A DNA stretch of 64,000 bases from Altererythrobacter rubellus (GTDB taxonomy: Bacteria; Pseudomonadota; Alphaproteobacteria; Sphingomonadales; Sphingomonadaceae). The notes under the pieces are model-generated. The model did not search any database, was not told where the DNA came from, and saw only the letters and a list, made by a program, of their open reading frames with translations. Location of the stretch: positions 1 through 64,000 of the forward strand of contig NZ_CP127221.1 of NCBI RefSeq assembly GCF_030284385.1, read 5' to 3'. Shown piece after piece: positions 1 through 8,899 of the stretch. A program made the translations under genes and the position numbers. Positions within the stretch are counted from its first letter, which is position 1. Each line of letters starts with the position of its first letter.

Positions 1-147
1 GCGGGACATCTCGGACATTTACATTTTTGGGCACTTGGGCAAGGCGCAGAGGAAGTGACTCTGCCCAATTGCGAAGCTTGTCCAAGTTTGGGGCACGAAT
101 GCAACCTCGGATCGCTTCCGGGGGTTAAAAGGGTATTAGGTTGGGGA

Positions 148-1611
148 ATGGCGCAAAATAATAACAATGGCAGTTCAACAAAGCGCAAGATCGATGAAGA
201 CTTGATGGAAGATGCGGAAGCGGTGAATTTGGCTGCAGACTGGGCTGACATCAGCCAAGGTCTGCGCAAGGATTTGGGCCACCAACTGCACAGTCAATGG
301 ATCAAACCGATCCAGCTGGGCAGTGTATGCAAGGAATCGGGCACACTCGATCTTTTCCTCCCGACCGAATTCAGCGCCAACTGGGTCAACGATCGTTTTC
401 ATGAACGTTTGCAGCTGGCCTGGAAGATTGTGCGCAGCGAAGTTCGCAAGGTACGCATCTCTGTCCACCCGGGCCGTCGCCAACTGCCCGGGCTTATGCT
501 CAACAATGGCCGTCGTCTCGCAAATGATGCAGACACCAGTGCCATCGCAGTTGCAGCCGGCACCATTGGCGAGGCTGGCTTTACCAGTTCCGTAGGCCTT
601 GACCCATCACTGACCTTTGCCGCCTTTGTGACCGGCGAAACCAACATTCTGGGCAAGAATGCCGCAGAGCGCATGGCCGCAACCGAACAGCCACAATTTT
701 CGCCGCTTTATCTCAAGGGTGCGACCGGCCAGGGCAAAACACACCTGCTGCACGCAATCGGCCACGCCTATCTTCAGGCGCATCCGCGTGCGCGCATTTT
801 TTACTGCAGCGCAGAACGATTCATGGTCGAATTCGTGCAAGCACTCAAAGCCAACCAGATGATCGAATTCAAGGCGCGCCTGCGCAGTTTTGATCTTCTG
901 TTGGTGGACGACATTCAGTTCATCATCGGTAAGGCCAGCGCTCAGGAAGAGCTGCTCTACACGATCGATGCACTACTTGCCGAGGGCAAGCGTTTGGTGT
1001 TCGCCGCTGACCGCGCGCCGCAGGCGCTAGACGGGGTTGAGCCGCGTCTCTTGAGCCGCCTGTCGATGGGTTTGGTAGCAGATATCCAGCCCGCCGATAT
1101 CGAACTGCGTCGCAAGATCCTCGTCTCCAAACTGTCGCGTTTCGCGCCGCTGAACGTGCCGGATGATGTGGTCGATTTTCTCGCTCGCACGATTACGCGC
1201 AATGTGCGCGAGCTGGTGGGCGGCCTCAACAAGTTGATCGCTTATGCGCAGCTGACGGGACAGGAAGTCTCGCTCAATCTGGCGGAAGAACAGCTGACCG
1301 ATATCCTGTCGGCCAATCGCCGCCGGATCACGATCGATGAAATCCAGCGCACGGTTTGTCAGTTCTATCGGATCGACCGCAGCGAGATGTCATCCAAGCG
1401 ACGCGCGCGTGCCGTGGTTCGCCCGCGTCAGGTGGCGATGTATCTTTCGAAAGTTCTCACGCCGCGCAGCTATCCTGAAATCGGCCGCAAGTTTGGCGGT
1501 CGCGATCACTCGACGGTTATCCACGCGGTGCGCCTGATCGAAGATCTGCGCAAGCGCGATGCGGATATGGACGGCGACGTACGCAGCCTTTTGCGCCAGC
1601 TAGAGAGTTAA
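148..1611 (+). CDS. dnaA: Chromosomal replication initiator DnaA
   Basis: AAA+ ATPase that binds DnaA boxes and opens the replication origin. The N-terminal domain I (about residues 20-110) contains the typical QWIKPIQ segment. A variable linker follows, then the AAA+ domain with Walker A GATGQGKTH (about residues 191-199) and Walker B LLLVDDIQF. The C-terminal domain IV carries the DNA-binding signature GGRDHSTVIHA. The frame is open from a GTG at 55, but the ATG at 148 is preceded by a G-rich stretch and gives a more typical 487-residue protein; an ATG at 205 is also possible. dnaN does not follow, as is common in alphaproteobacteria. Family assignment is secure, the start is not. Confidence 0.95.
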   Translation: MAQNNNNGSSTKRKIDEDLMEDAEAVNLAADWADISQGLRKDLGHQLHSQWIKPIQLGSVCKESGTLDLFLPTEFSANWVNDRFHERLQLAWKIVRSEVRKVRISVHPGRRQLPGLMLNNGRRLANDADTSAIAVAAGTIGEAGFTSSVGLDPSLTFAAFVTGETNILGKNAAERMAATEQPQFSPLYLKGATGQGKTHLLHAIGHAYLQAHPRARIFYCSAERFMVEFVQALKANQMIEFKARLRSFDLLLVDDIQFIIGKASAQEELLYTIDALLAEGKRLVFAADRAPQALDGVEPRLLSRLSMGLVADIQPADIELRRKILVSKLSRFAPLNVPDDVVDFLARTITRNVRELVGGLNKLIAYAQLTGQEVSLNLAEEQLTDILSANRRRITIDEIQRTVCQFYRIDRSEMSSKRRARAVVRPRQVAMYLSKVLTPRSYPEIGRKFGGRDHSTVIHAVRLIEDLRKRDADMDGDVRSLLRQLES

Positions 1612-1708
1612 TTCGCACACAATTTCAACATAAAATGCCCAGACTGATCGACAGCTCTATGCACAGGGCAGTCGACAGGCTGTGCACAGGCTGTAAACAG
1701 CTTGTCCC

Positions 1709-2506
1709 ATGACTTCTGCACCGCTTTCTCCTCAGCGTTTGGACCGCTTCGCGCGGCATATCGTGTTGCCGGAAATCGGCGGCGCTGGGCAGGTCGCACT
1801 GACGCAGAAACATGTTGTGATTGTTGGCCTTGGCGGCATTGGCTCCCCTGCCCTGCAATATCTGGCTGCAGCTGGTATCGGGCACTTCACCCTGATCGAC
1901 GATGACGTGGTCGATACCAGCAATCTGCAGCGCCAGACGATCTTCACCAGCCGCGATGTCGGCTATGGCAAAGCCACCAGCGCGCGCCGCTGGCTCGCCA
2001 ACTTTGACGAGACCTTGCAGGTAGAGATCAGCGACACCCGGATTGGTTCGGACAACGCTGGAGCTCTGATTGGCAGCGCCGATCTGGTGTTGGACGGGAC
2101 TGACAATTTCGCCACGCGGCTTGCTGTGTCCGACGCGTGCGTTTCAACGACGGTTCCGCTCCTCAGCGCAGCAGTGGGTCGCTTTCAGGGTCAAGTCGGT
2201 GCCTTTGCGGGCCACTTGCCTGGCCAGCCCTGCTATCGCTGTTTCGTAGGTGACGCATTCGACGCTGAAGACTGCGACACCTGCGCTGAAGACGGTATGC
2301 TGGGCGCAATGGCCGGTTGGGCCGGAACTTTCGGCGCGATGCAGGGTGTGCGCGCGCTGCTCCAAGGGGTCAGCGCCTTTGGCGATCCGCAATTCGGCAA
2401 ACTGCACATTCTGGACGGGATGAAGCCCGGCATGCGCACTCTGACTATCGCTAAGGATTCAGCATGCAAGGGATGCGGCGCAATAACGGCTGACCCATCA
2501 CAGTAA
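1709..2506 (+). CDS. ThiF/MoeB/HesA-family adenylyltransferase
   Basis: E1-like enzyme of 265 residues that adenylates the C-terminal Gly-Gly of a sulfur-carrier protein (MoaD- or ThiS-like). The nucleotide-binding glycine motif VGLGGIGSPALQYLA lies near residues 40-55. The family RQ segment SNLQRQTIF and the DGTDNF motif follow. Two zinc-binding Cys pairs are visible, CYRC and CKGC. There is no C-terminal rhodanese domain, so this is the short MoeB/ThiF form. Which carrier it serves cannot be told: no moaD or thiS is adjacent, although thiC lies 58 kb away. It starts 97 bp after dnaA and could be transcribed with it. Confidence 0.88.
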   Translation: MTSAPLSPQRLDRFARHIVLPEIGGAGQVALTQKHVVIVGLGGIGSPALQYLAAAGIGHFTLIDDDVVDTSNLQRQTIFTSRDVGYGKATSARRWLANFDETLQVEISDTRIGSDNAGALIGSADLVLDGTDNFATRLAVSDACVSTTVPLLSAAVGRFQGQVGAFAGHLPGQPCYRCFVGDAFDAEDCDTCAEDGMLGAMAGWAGTFGAMQGVRALLQGVSAFGDPQFGKLHILDGMKPGMRTLTIAKDSACKGCGAITADPSQ

Positions 2507-2566
2507 ATGCCCGCATGGGTTCAACCCGGAAGGCTCGATCGGAAGCGTAGCGCGAAATAGCTCGCT

Positions 2567-3661
2567 TCAGCTCTCGCCCAATCCCGGGACCTTTCCCGGT
2601 ATCCAGTCCTCGCCTGCGAATCGGACGGAAGGCGCAACGTGATGTCCACCGCCTGCTGCTTGGATCCAGAGCGCCCTCTCAGCGATATGCGGCTCGTCCA
2701 GAGCTTCGCGGAAATCCAGTACCGGTGCGAACGCTACATCCTTGTCTGCGAACCAGGCAACCCATTCGTCCCGGGTCTTAGTAGCGAATGTTTCGCGCAA
2801 AAAGGCGATCAGTTCATCTTGTTCGCCGGCCGGTGCTTCTGCCACCGGCAACAAATCTTCCCGATCAAGCGCAGTCAAAAGATTGCGCGCAAATTTGATC
2901 TCTCTACCTCCCAGCACGACATGCATGCCATCACTAGTCTTGTAGACCTGATAGAAACCCGCACCACCAAGCGAACGCTGCCGCCGGCTGACAGGGCTCG
3001 TACCGCCTGCAATAGCGCTCCCAGCTGTGTGAACGCACCACGGCAGCAAGCTATCGAACATAGCGCAATCAATATAGGCGCCCTCGCCGGTCCGATCACG
3101 TCCTAGCAGCGCCATCAGCACAGCCGACAATGCGGTGAGACCAGCCGCGAGATCAGCGCTGGCTGCGCCAGGAACCACCGGTGTGCCATCAGGACCGTCA
3201 TTGACAGCCAGAAAACCTGCACGCGCCTGAACTGCCATGTCATGAGCGGGGTGATGCGCCAACGGACCCTGCTGCCCAAACGCCGAAATCGAACAATAGA
3301 CGATGTCAGGCTTTAGCGCTTTGACGCTCTCATAATCAAAGCCCAGCCGATGCATTACCCCTGGTCGAAAACCTTCAACAAATACGTCAGCGCTTCTGAT
3401 AAGCTCGCGCAGAGCGGATTGACCAGCCTGACCCTTCAAATCGAGAGCCACGCTTCTCTTTCCTCGGTTGAGGTTTGCGAACCAGACCGATTGCTCCGTA
3501 TCGTCATAAGTATCGAATGGCTCCTGCAAACGCGCAGGATCCCCGCACGGCGGCTCGACCTTGATAACGTCCGCACCTTGATCCGCCATCATGACCGTCA
3601 TCATCGGTCCTGGCAGGAACTGCGTCAGATCGATAACTGTAATGCCGGAAAGCTTACCCAT
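2567..3661 (-). CDS. Class III CoA-transferase (CaiB/BaiF family)
   Basis: 364-residue family III acyl-CoA transferase or racemase-like enzyme, moving CoA between carboxylic acids through an Asp-bound intermediate. The N-terminus GITVIDLTQFLPGPMMTVMMADQGADVIKVEPP is the standard opening of the family (shown here in parts: PGPMMTVMMADQGADVIKVE). The likely catalytic Asp is in AHDMAVQARAG. The segment NRGKRSVALDLK is also typical. The substrate cannot be predicted. It is convergent with the ThiF-like gene and follows a truncated sulfate-permease fragment on the same strand. Confidence 0.88.
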   Translation of the reverse strand: MGKLSGITVIDLTQFLPGPMMTVMMADQGADVIKVEPPCGDPARLQEPFDTYDDTEQSVWFANLNRGKRSVALDLKGQAGQSALRELIRSADVFVEGFRPGVMHRLGFDYESVKALKPDIVYCSISAFGQQGPLAHHPAHDMAVQARAGFLAVNDGPDGTPVVPGAASADLAAGLTALSAVLMALLGRDRTGEGAYIDCAMFDSLLPWCVHTAGSAIAGGTSPVSRRQRSLGGAGFYQVYKTSDGMHVVLGGREIKFARNLLTALDREDLLPVAEAPAGEQDELIAFLRETFATKTRDEWVAWFADKDVAFAPVLDFREALDEPHIAERALWIQAAGGGHHVAPSVRFAGEDWIPGKVPGLGES

Positions 3662-3737
3662 AGCGGCATGTCCTTGTTTTCTTTGCCAGCCGTTAGAGCA
3701 CAGCCAATTCTCGTCATACGGCTATTAGCCGGATTCT

Positions 3738-4007
3738 TTACAGAAAAGTATCGCAATACGCCTGCGAATCTACAAGTTCCAGACAGGGACTCGTCCTAAT
3801 GCTGCCAAGTTCTGGGCCAAAAACAAGCACAAGGTTTGTCGACTTACTGTTAGCGAAACCTACCTGCCAATCGCAGGTTAGGGCATAGGCAAGAGTCTGA
3901 GGGATCAGCATGATGGTGACGATCACGGCCGCCATCAGATCGTTAGTCAAAACTGAACGATTATCGGTCCGCGCCCATTCTAGGATCGGGAGATAACGGG
4001 CTAGCAT
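3738..4007 (-). pseudogene. Truncated SulP-family anion transporter (N-terminal remnant)
   Basis: The first ~44 codons (about 3876-4007) match the start of SulP/SLC26 permeases: LPILEWARTDNRSVLTNDLM, then the first membrane span ending in MLIPQTLAYAL. After that the frame continues for ~45 codons with no transporter character and stops. Intact SulP proteins have 480 or more residues, so this is a 5' fragment whose remainder was deleted or replaced near 3875. It lies just downstream of the persulfide-dioxygenase-like gene on the same strand, a pairing known in many proteobacteria. The fragment is unlikely to be functional. Confidence 0.75.
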
Positions 4008-4032
4008 ACTTTCAGTCTTCGCTTACTGCGCG

Positions 4033-4965
4033 TTAGACAGCGTTGACTGGGATCTTGATGTAACTGACACCGTTGTCCTCGGGCTCAGGGAGGCGCCCAC
4101 CCCGCATATTCACCTGGACAGAGGGGATAATGAGGTTAGGCATCGCGAGGGTCGCGTCTCGGATCGTCCGCATTGCGACAAACTCGTCTTCGCTGACACC
4201 GTCTTTTACATGGACGTTTTCCCGGCGCTGCTGACCAACGGTCGTTTCCCATGCAAATTCGTCACGCCCCGGAGCCTTATAGTCATGACAAAGAAACAGC
4301 CGGGTTTCGTCAGGCAATGACAGCAACCGTCGAATAGACTGGAATAGTTGACGGGCATCCCCCCCCGGAAAATCCGCCCTCGCCGTGCCGAAGTCTGGCA
4401 TAAAAATGGTGTCGCCAACAAAAGCGGCATCGCCAATTATAAAAGCCATGTCGGCGGGCGTGTGACCGGGAACATGAAGCGCAATTCCCTCTATCTTCCC
4501 TATGCAGAACGTATCGCCACCGCTGAACAGTTGGTCAAACTGTGAGCCGTCGCGCTCGAAGTCCGTACCAGCATTGAACAGCTTGCCGAACACTTCCTGG
4601 ACGCGGACGATTTCTGCACCGATCGCTAGCTTACCCCCCAGCTTCTCCTGCAAATAGGGCGCGGCCGAGATATGATCGGCATGCACATGCGTCTCGATCA
4701 GCCACGTCACTTTAAGACTATTCGAATTCACGTATTCGATTATGCGATCTGCCGAGGCACAAGACGTCCGACCAGCTGCGGCTTCATAGTCGAGGACCGA
4801 ATCGATGATGGCGGCCTCCAGCGTATCCGGGTCGTGGACTACATAACTTACAGTAAATGTTCCCTCATCGAAGAAGCCCGCGATCGAAGGGCGAAGCGTC
4901 TTCTCAGATCGCGCGTGGTTGATCTGAGCAGCTGCTGCCTGAAGGGTCACATCTGCGCTAGACAC
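4033..4965 (-). CDS. MBL-fold metallo-hydrolase, ETHE1/persulfide dioxygenase-like
   Basis: 310-residue metallo-beta-lactamase-fold enzyme of the ETHE1/Blh group, expected to oxidise glutathione persulfide or act in sulfide detoxification in the cytoplasm. The metal-binding motif is THVHADH (about residues 92-98). It is followed by HVPGHTPADMAF, GDTIFMPDFGTARADFPGG and LFLCHDYKAPG, all in the order and wording of persulfide dioxygenases. The gene is followed by a truncated SulP transporter, consistent with a former sulfur operon. A RhdA or regulator gene was not found nearby. Confidence 0.88.
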   Translation of the reverse strand: MSSADVTLQAAAAQINHARSEKTLRPSIAGFFDEGTFTVSYVVHDPDTLEAAIIDSVLDYEAAAGRTSCASADRIIEYVNSNSLKVTWLIETHVHADHISAAPYLQEKLGGKLAIGAEIVRVQEVFGKLFNAGTDFERDGSQFDQLFSGGDTFCIGKIEGIALHVPGHTPADMAFIIGDAAFVGDTIFMPDFGTARADFPGGDARQLFQSIRRLLSLPDETRLFLCHDYKAPGRDEFAWETTVGQQRRENVHVKDGVSEDEFVAMRTIRDATLAMPNLIIPSVQVNMRGGRLPEPEDNGVSYIKIPVNAV

Positions 4966-5001
4966 GTTTTACTCCTTTATTTTCGTAAAGCATCCGGAAG
5001 A

Positions 5002-8000
5002 TCAGAACCGGTAGGTGGCTGAAGCGCGGAAAACGCGGGCCTCGGCACTGTCGCGGCCTATGCTGGTTTCGAAGCCAAGGCCCATCTGGAAGGGGCCGTT
5101 ACCGACATTGGCCGACATGCCCATTTCTACCCAAGTGTGATCCGCAGTGTCGAGCACGAAATTGGCGTTGGGACCAATGCCCGACGCGAAGTTTGCCGCC
5201 AGCAGTTGCGGGCCGTCCTGAAATTCCCACACCAGTTGGGTTTTGGCGTTGATCTGCACCATTTTCGAATGCTTTGAATAGTCGAAGCCGAAGCGCGCCT
5301 GAGCGCTGGTGAAGCTGTCACGCTCGATTGCCAGAGCGGTGATGCCGCCGTCCTCTCGCACTTCGCCCAGATCGACGCTGGCATAGCGCCCTTCGATGCC
5401 CGGAGAGATCGTGCCGATCCCGGTTTCGAGATCATGGGACAAGCCTAACATTCCAGAGACCAGCAGATCGTCGGTGGACGAGGTCAGGGTCTGCGAGGTG
5501 CCGAGTAACTGCACCGTGCGAGTGGTGTCGAAGCCCATGCTGCCCATGCTGAACTGCCCGTCGACCACCGGACCATCGGTGAACTTGTGGCGCACATAGA
5601 GCGAGAAGGCGTAGGTTTCGCTGTCGACCTGCTGGCCAAGGGGGGTGTCGGCATCTAGCGAATTGAAGTACCCGGCGAGACCAAGCATGGTTTCTTCACG
5701 CGGGTAGAATTCGACTCCACCCGACACGAACAGGCCTTCGATTTGGGTTTCCTGCGCGAAGCCGGGGAGCGAATCGACATCGCCGCGCACGAAACCGCCG
5801 GACAGGAAGATCGCGACATCTTCGGGCAGCGTAGCATCGCTCATCTCCGTCTCTTCGGCACCGCTTTGAAACGCCATCGCGTCCATGCCGATCGGCTGAC
5901 CGAAGGAAGAAAGCCCGGCCTGCACCACGTTGAGCGGCGTGCCGGTGACCGCAATCTTGCCGCCGGCCCTGCTGCGATCTGCCTCGCGCATGCGCGCATC
6001 ATTGAAGTTCTGCAGCAGGTTGAGGGTCTGCCCCGCGATCGAGCGAACCGCCTGTTCGTTCACCGGTGCAAGCGAGGTAAAGGTGCTGCGGATGGTCTCC
6101 ACGCTGGCAAAGTCGAGCCCGTAGAGGCCCGCCAGGACGCTGTTAGGCCGGTTCTGGTCGAACAACTGGGCATAGGCCTCCTGCACCGGATCATTCAGAT
6201 CGATGACCGAAGCGTAGCTTGCGGCTTCAATTTCCATCAGTACGGCGTTTTCCTGATAGATGAACGACTGGCTGAGTATTGCCGACAGGCTGGTTTCGGT
6301 GAAAGCACCCGTCACTCCGCCATCGGCGGTGAGGATGGTGTACTGCAGGCCATTGCCGTTGACCTGCTGGGTTAGCCCGGTAGTACCTAGGCCGACGACC
6401 CCACCGGTATTGGCGATGCCGGTCACCGCGATGAGGTCCGACGCGCCGCTGCCGGTGATATCGGCAAGGAAAGTGCTGCCCGATGACATCACTACATTAC
6501 CGTCGATCGTCAACGTCCCGGTGGTTCCCATCGTGCCAGGCGAGAAAATGCCGGTTATGCTGGTCAGGAACGGCGCGGTCACCGTTCCCGTGCCGCCGAG
6601 CATGCCCGCTAACAACGTGTAGTCGCCGACCGAGGTCAGCGCGCCATTGACCGTGGTAATCCCGCCGAACTGGTTGATGTCGATCAGCGAAGTAAGATCG
6701 CCATCGGCGCCAATCGTCAGGCCCGCATTGCCGCGGATCGTCAGTTTGTCGATCGTCACCGAGCTGGAAAGCGTGGTAGTCCCGTTCTGATCGAGGGTCA
6801 CGTCGAAATAGCGTGGCAGGACATTAACGTCCGGATCCGCGCTTACGACCGGATCGATATTGTTCGGCACGAAGCCGGTCGCACCTGGCAGGCCGCTGGA
6901 AAGCGTCGGCGCGGGCAGGGTGGCGACGCCGTTCTGCGCCTGCTCCTGCGAGGTTTCGAGCAACGCCGATGAGGAACTGCCCGCAGCGCTTAGGATCGAA
7001 AGATCGAAGCTAGCCGGCATAGCAATATTCTCGCCCCCATCGAGCATTTTCAGGTCAAGCTCGGCCGGGTTGTTATGCAAATCCGCCTTAAGAGCGCCTT
7101 CTCCTCCGGTGCTGACAGTCGGAGGGGCAAAGGTGCTTTCGGCAATTCCGGTGGCGACGTCGGTGCAAAAGTCGCCCGGGCTTTCGAACTCGACGCAAAC
7201 CGCGCCGAAATCGAATTCGGTGCCATTCAAGCCCAGTTCCGGCGTGGTTGGCAGCCCATTCACTATCTGGCCATCGGCGTTGATCACACGGTACATCGGG
7301 TCGAGGAGCGTTTCCCAGTGGTCCGGGTCTTCCCAGTTGCCGTCACCGGCTCTCGCCCCGACATAGCGGTAGGGGTTGGTTTCGACGATATACTGCCAGT
7401 AGAGCGATAACGGCTGGTAGAAGCTAGTGGTGCCGATCGAGCTGAACGGCACGTTGAAAACGCGCGATCCGCCCGATAGGACGCCGATGATCAGATCTTC
7501 ATTGGTGATCGCGTTATTTGCCGCGTCAAGTATCAGCGGGCCACCCGAATCCCCGCCGGCAGTAGTGCCCTCATTGGGCAGCGCATCGTCGCGTAAAATG
7601 TTGATGTCTTGTACGAAATCGCGTTCCTGGGAATCGAAGTCGAGCTGATAAAGGTTCTGGGGGAAAAACGGTGCCGCCGGGCCAAACAGCACCGCGTCAC
7701 GATCGTCGAGCGACATGAAACCACCGAGCATGTTTTCGGCTGCACGGCGGCGGAAATCGATCCCCTCGACCGCGCCCTCAATGGCATTGCCGGTGCCGCC
7801 ATAGCCGGCGATGTTAACGTGATAGCCGGTGCCGGTGACCGCATCGATGGCTTCCGGAGCGGGCAGGGTGCTGAACAGGATCGCCCATATCGGAATGCCC
7901 GCTGTCGGAGTGTCGAGGCTGGCCAACGCGATATCGGCCTCAATGAAGCCCCGTGCCCCTAGGTTCTGCAGCGAGCGCTCATCGTAGAAGATGCGGTTGA

Positions 8001-8391
8001 TGTTGAAGACCTTGAGCAACGGATTACTCTGGCTGGTGCCGAACCAGTTAAGGAGACCTGGGAAGGCATCGACGTTGAAACCGACCGCGGCACGGACGTT
8101 CTCGCCGTCGTAATCGGTATCAGGAATACCATTAACACAGTGCGCGGCAAACAGCACGGTGCGCGGGTTGATCAGCGTGCCGGTGCAGATGCCGACGCTT
8201 CCGGTCCCGACGCGGTTAGTGACGATCATGCCGACACCGTCAAACACACCTTCGTCATCGACGATCTCTTCGGAATCGGTCCTTTCGCCGGGGACGACGG
8301 CATGGGCCGGGGTAGCTGCTGCGGCAATTGCCAGCGCCATAATGGCCGACCCAGTAAGCAGGCTGCGACGGCGGTTTAGGGAAATCTTCAT
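5002..8391 (-). CDS. Autotransporter with trypsin-like serine protease passenger
   Basis: 1129-residue type Va secreted protein. A signal peptide with a long hydrophobic core ends in AHA (residue 31). The passenger begins with an S1-family protease domain: His84 in FAAHC, Asp153 in EADIALASL, and Ser282 in GGDSGGPL make the catalytic triad. A repetitive beta-rich region (about 430-740) contains autotransporter-type stretches such as TLTIDGNVVMSSGSTF. The last ~280 residues form a beta-barrel ending in ATYRF with the terminal Phe of outer-membrane proteins. Expected to cleave extracellular protein substrates. Upstream lies a 500-bp gap with an IS remnant. The substrate and whether the passenger is released are unknown. 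Confidence 0.93.
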   Translation of the reverse strand: MKISLNRRRSLLTGSAIMALAIAAAATPAHAVVPGERTDSEEIVDDEGVFDGVGMIVTNRVGTGSVGICTGTLINPRTVLFAAHCVNGIPDTDYDGENVRAAVGFNVDAFPGLLNWFGTSQSNPLLKVFNINRIFYDERSLQNLGARGFIEADIALASLDTPTAGIPIWAILFSTLPAPEAIDAVTGTGYHVNIAGYGGTGNAIEGAVEGIDFRRRAAENMLGGFMSLDDRDAVLFGPAAPFFPQNLYQLDFDSQERDFVQDINILRDDALPNEGTTAGGDSGGPLILDAANNAITNEDLIIGVLSGGSRVFNVPFSSIGTTSFYQPLSLYWQYIVETNPYRYVGARAGDGNWEDPDHWETLLDPMYRVINADGQIVNGLPTTPELGLNGTEFDFGAVCVEFESPGDFCTDVATGIAESTFAPPTVSTGGEGALKADLHNNPAELDLKMLDGGENIAMPASFDLSILSAAGSSSSALLETSQEQAQNGVATLPAPTLSSGLPGATGFVPNNIDPVVSADPDVNVLPRYFDVTLDQNGTTTLSSSVTIDKLTIRGNAGLTIGADGDLTSLIDINQFGGITTVNGALTSVGDYTLLAGMLGGTGTVTAPFLTSITGIFSPGTMGTTGTLTIDGNVVMSSGSTFLADITGSGASDLIAVTGIANTGGVVGLGTTGLTQQVNGNGLQYTILTADGGVTGAFTETSLSAILSQSFIYQENAVLMEIEAASYASVIDLNDPVQEAYAQLFDQNRPNSVLAGLYGLDFASVETIRSTFTSLAPVNEQAVRSIAGQTLNLLQNFNDARMREADRSRAGGKIAVTGTPLNVVQAGLSSFGQPIGMDAMAFQSGAEETEMSDATLPEDVAIFLSGGFVRGDVDSLPGFAQETQIEGLFVSGGVEFYPREETMLGLAGYFNSLDADTPLGQQVDSETYAFSLYVRHKFTDGPVVDGQFSMGSMGFDTTRTVQLLGTSQTLTSSTDDLLVSGMLGLSHDLETGIGTISPGIEGRYASVDLGEVREDGGITALAIERDSFTSAQARFGFDYSKHSKMVQINAKTQLVWEFQDGPQLLAANFASGIGPNANFVLDTADHTWVEMGMSANVGNGPFQMGLGFETSIGRDSAEARVFRASATYRF

Positions 8392-8522
8392 CGCAACCCT
8401 TTGCTCCGCTTTGATCGCAAGGATGCGATCGGATGACGTTCCATATAATATCTATAGCATACCGCTCCGAGCAGGCAGGGCAATTAATAAAAGCCTCAAT
8501 CTATCCGATGCTTGCTTACCTT

Positions 8523-8712
8523 GGTGCTGTCAGTCTAACTTTAATCCGTCTCCACTAGGCAGAGCTTGTCCTTCGCGCTTATTGGTTCATGCAAGGCGAT
8601 TCAGCTGCTCGACCAAAGCAGCTGAGCGTCGGGTCTTGTGGGCTCCTCTCTCGAAGAGATGACGTTCGGCGTCGAAGTGATTATCGAAATTAGCGTTAAC
8701 ATCGGCACAATC
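8523..8712 (-). mobile_element. IS6-family end fragment (decayed)
   Basis: The first 17 bases (8523-8539) are identical to 10977-10993, one end of the intact IS6-type element in this window, and similarity continues for about 185 bp. The minus strand encodes a transposase tail, NANFDNHFDAERHLFERG, matching HANFHNHFNSERHLVDRQ of the intact copy. Only the 3' end of the element survives; similarity fades near 8712. The rest of the 8392-8899 gap (8392-8522 and 8713-8899) shows no gene or structure I recognise beyond presumed promoters. Confidence 0.75.
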
Positions 8713-8899
8713 CGGAGATCGATTGCCATAATATGACCAGCTTCGTCGCCAAGGATCAGCTGAGAACCAGTTCCTCATACCCATTGGCGGAGGCAGCACT
8801 ATCAATTGCGATAGATGGAGGTCGGGTATAAGCTGAAAGCCGTCCCTTCGTATCAGATCCGAGGGCCATTAGAATGGATGCCATGGCAAAGGACATTAG

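Noticed and set aside
55..147. 31-residue N-terminal extension of DnaA from a GTG
   Set aside because: Cys-rich, not typical of DnaA; ATG at 148 is better placed.
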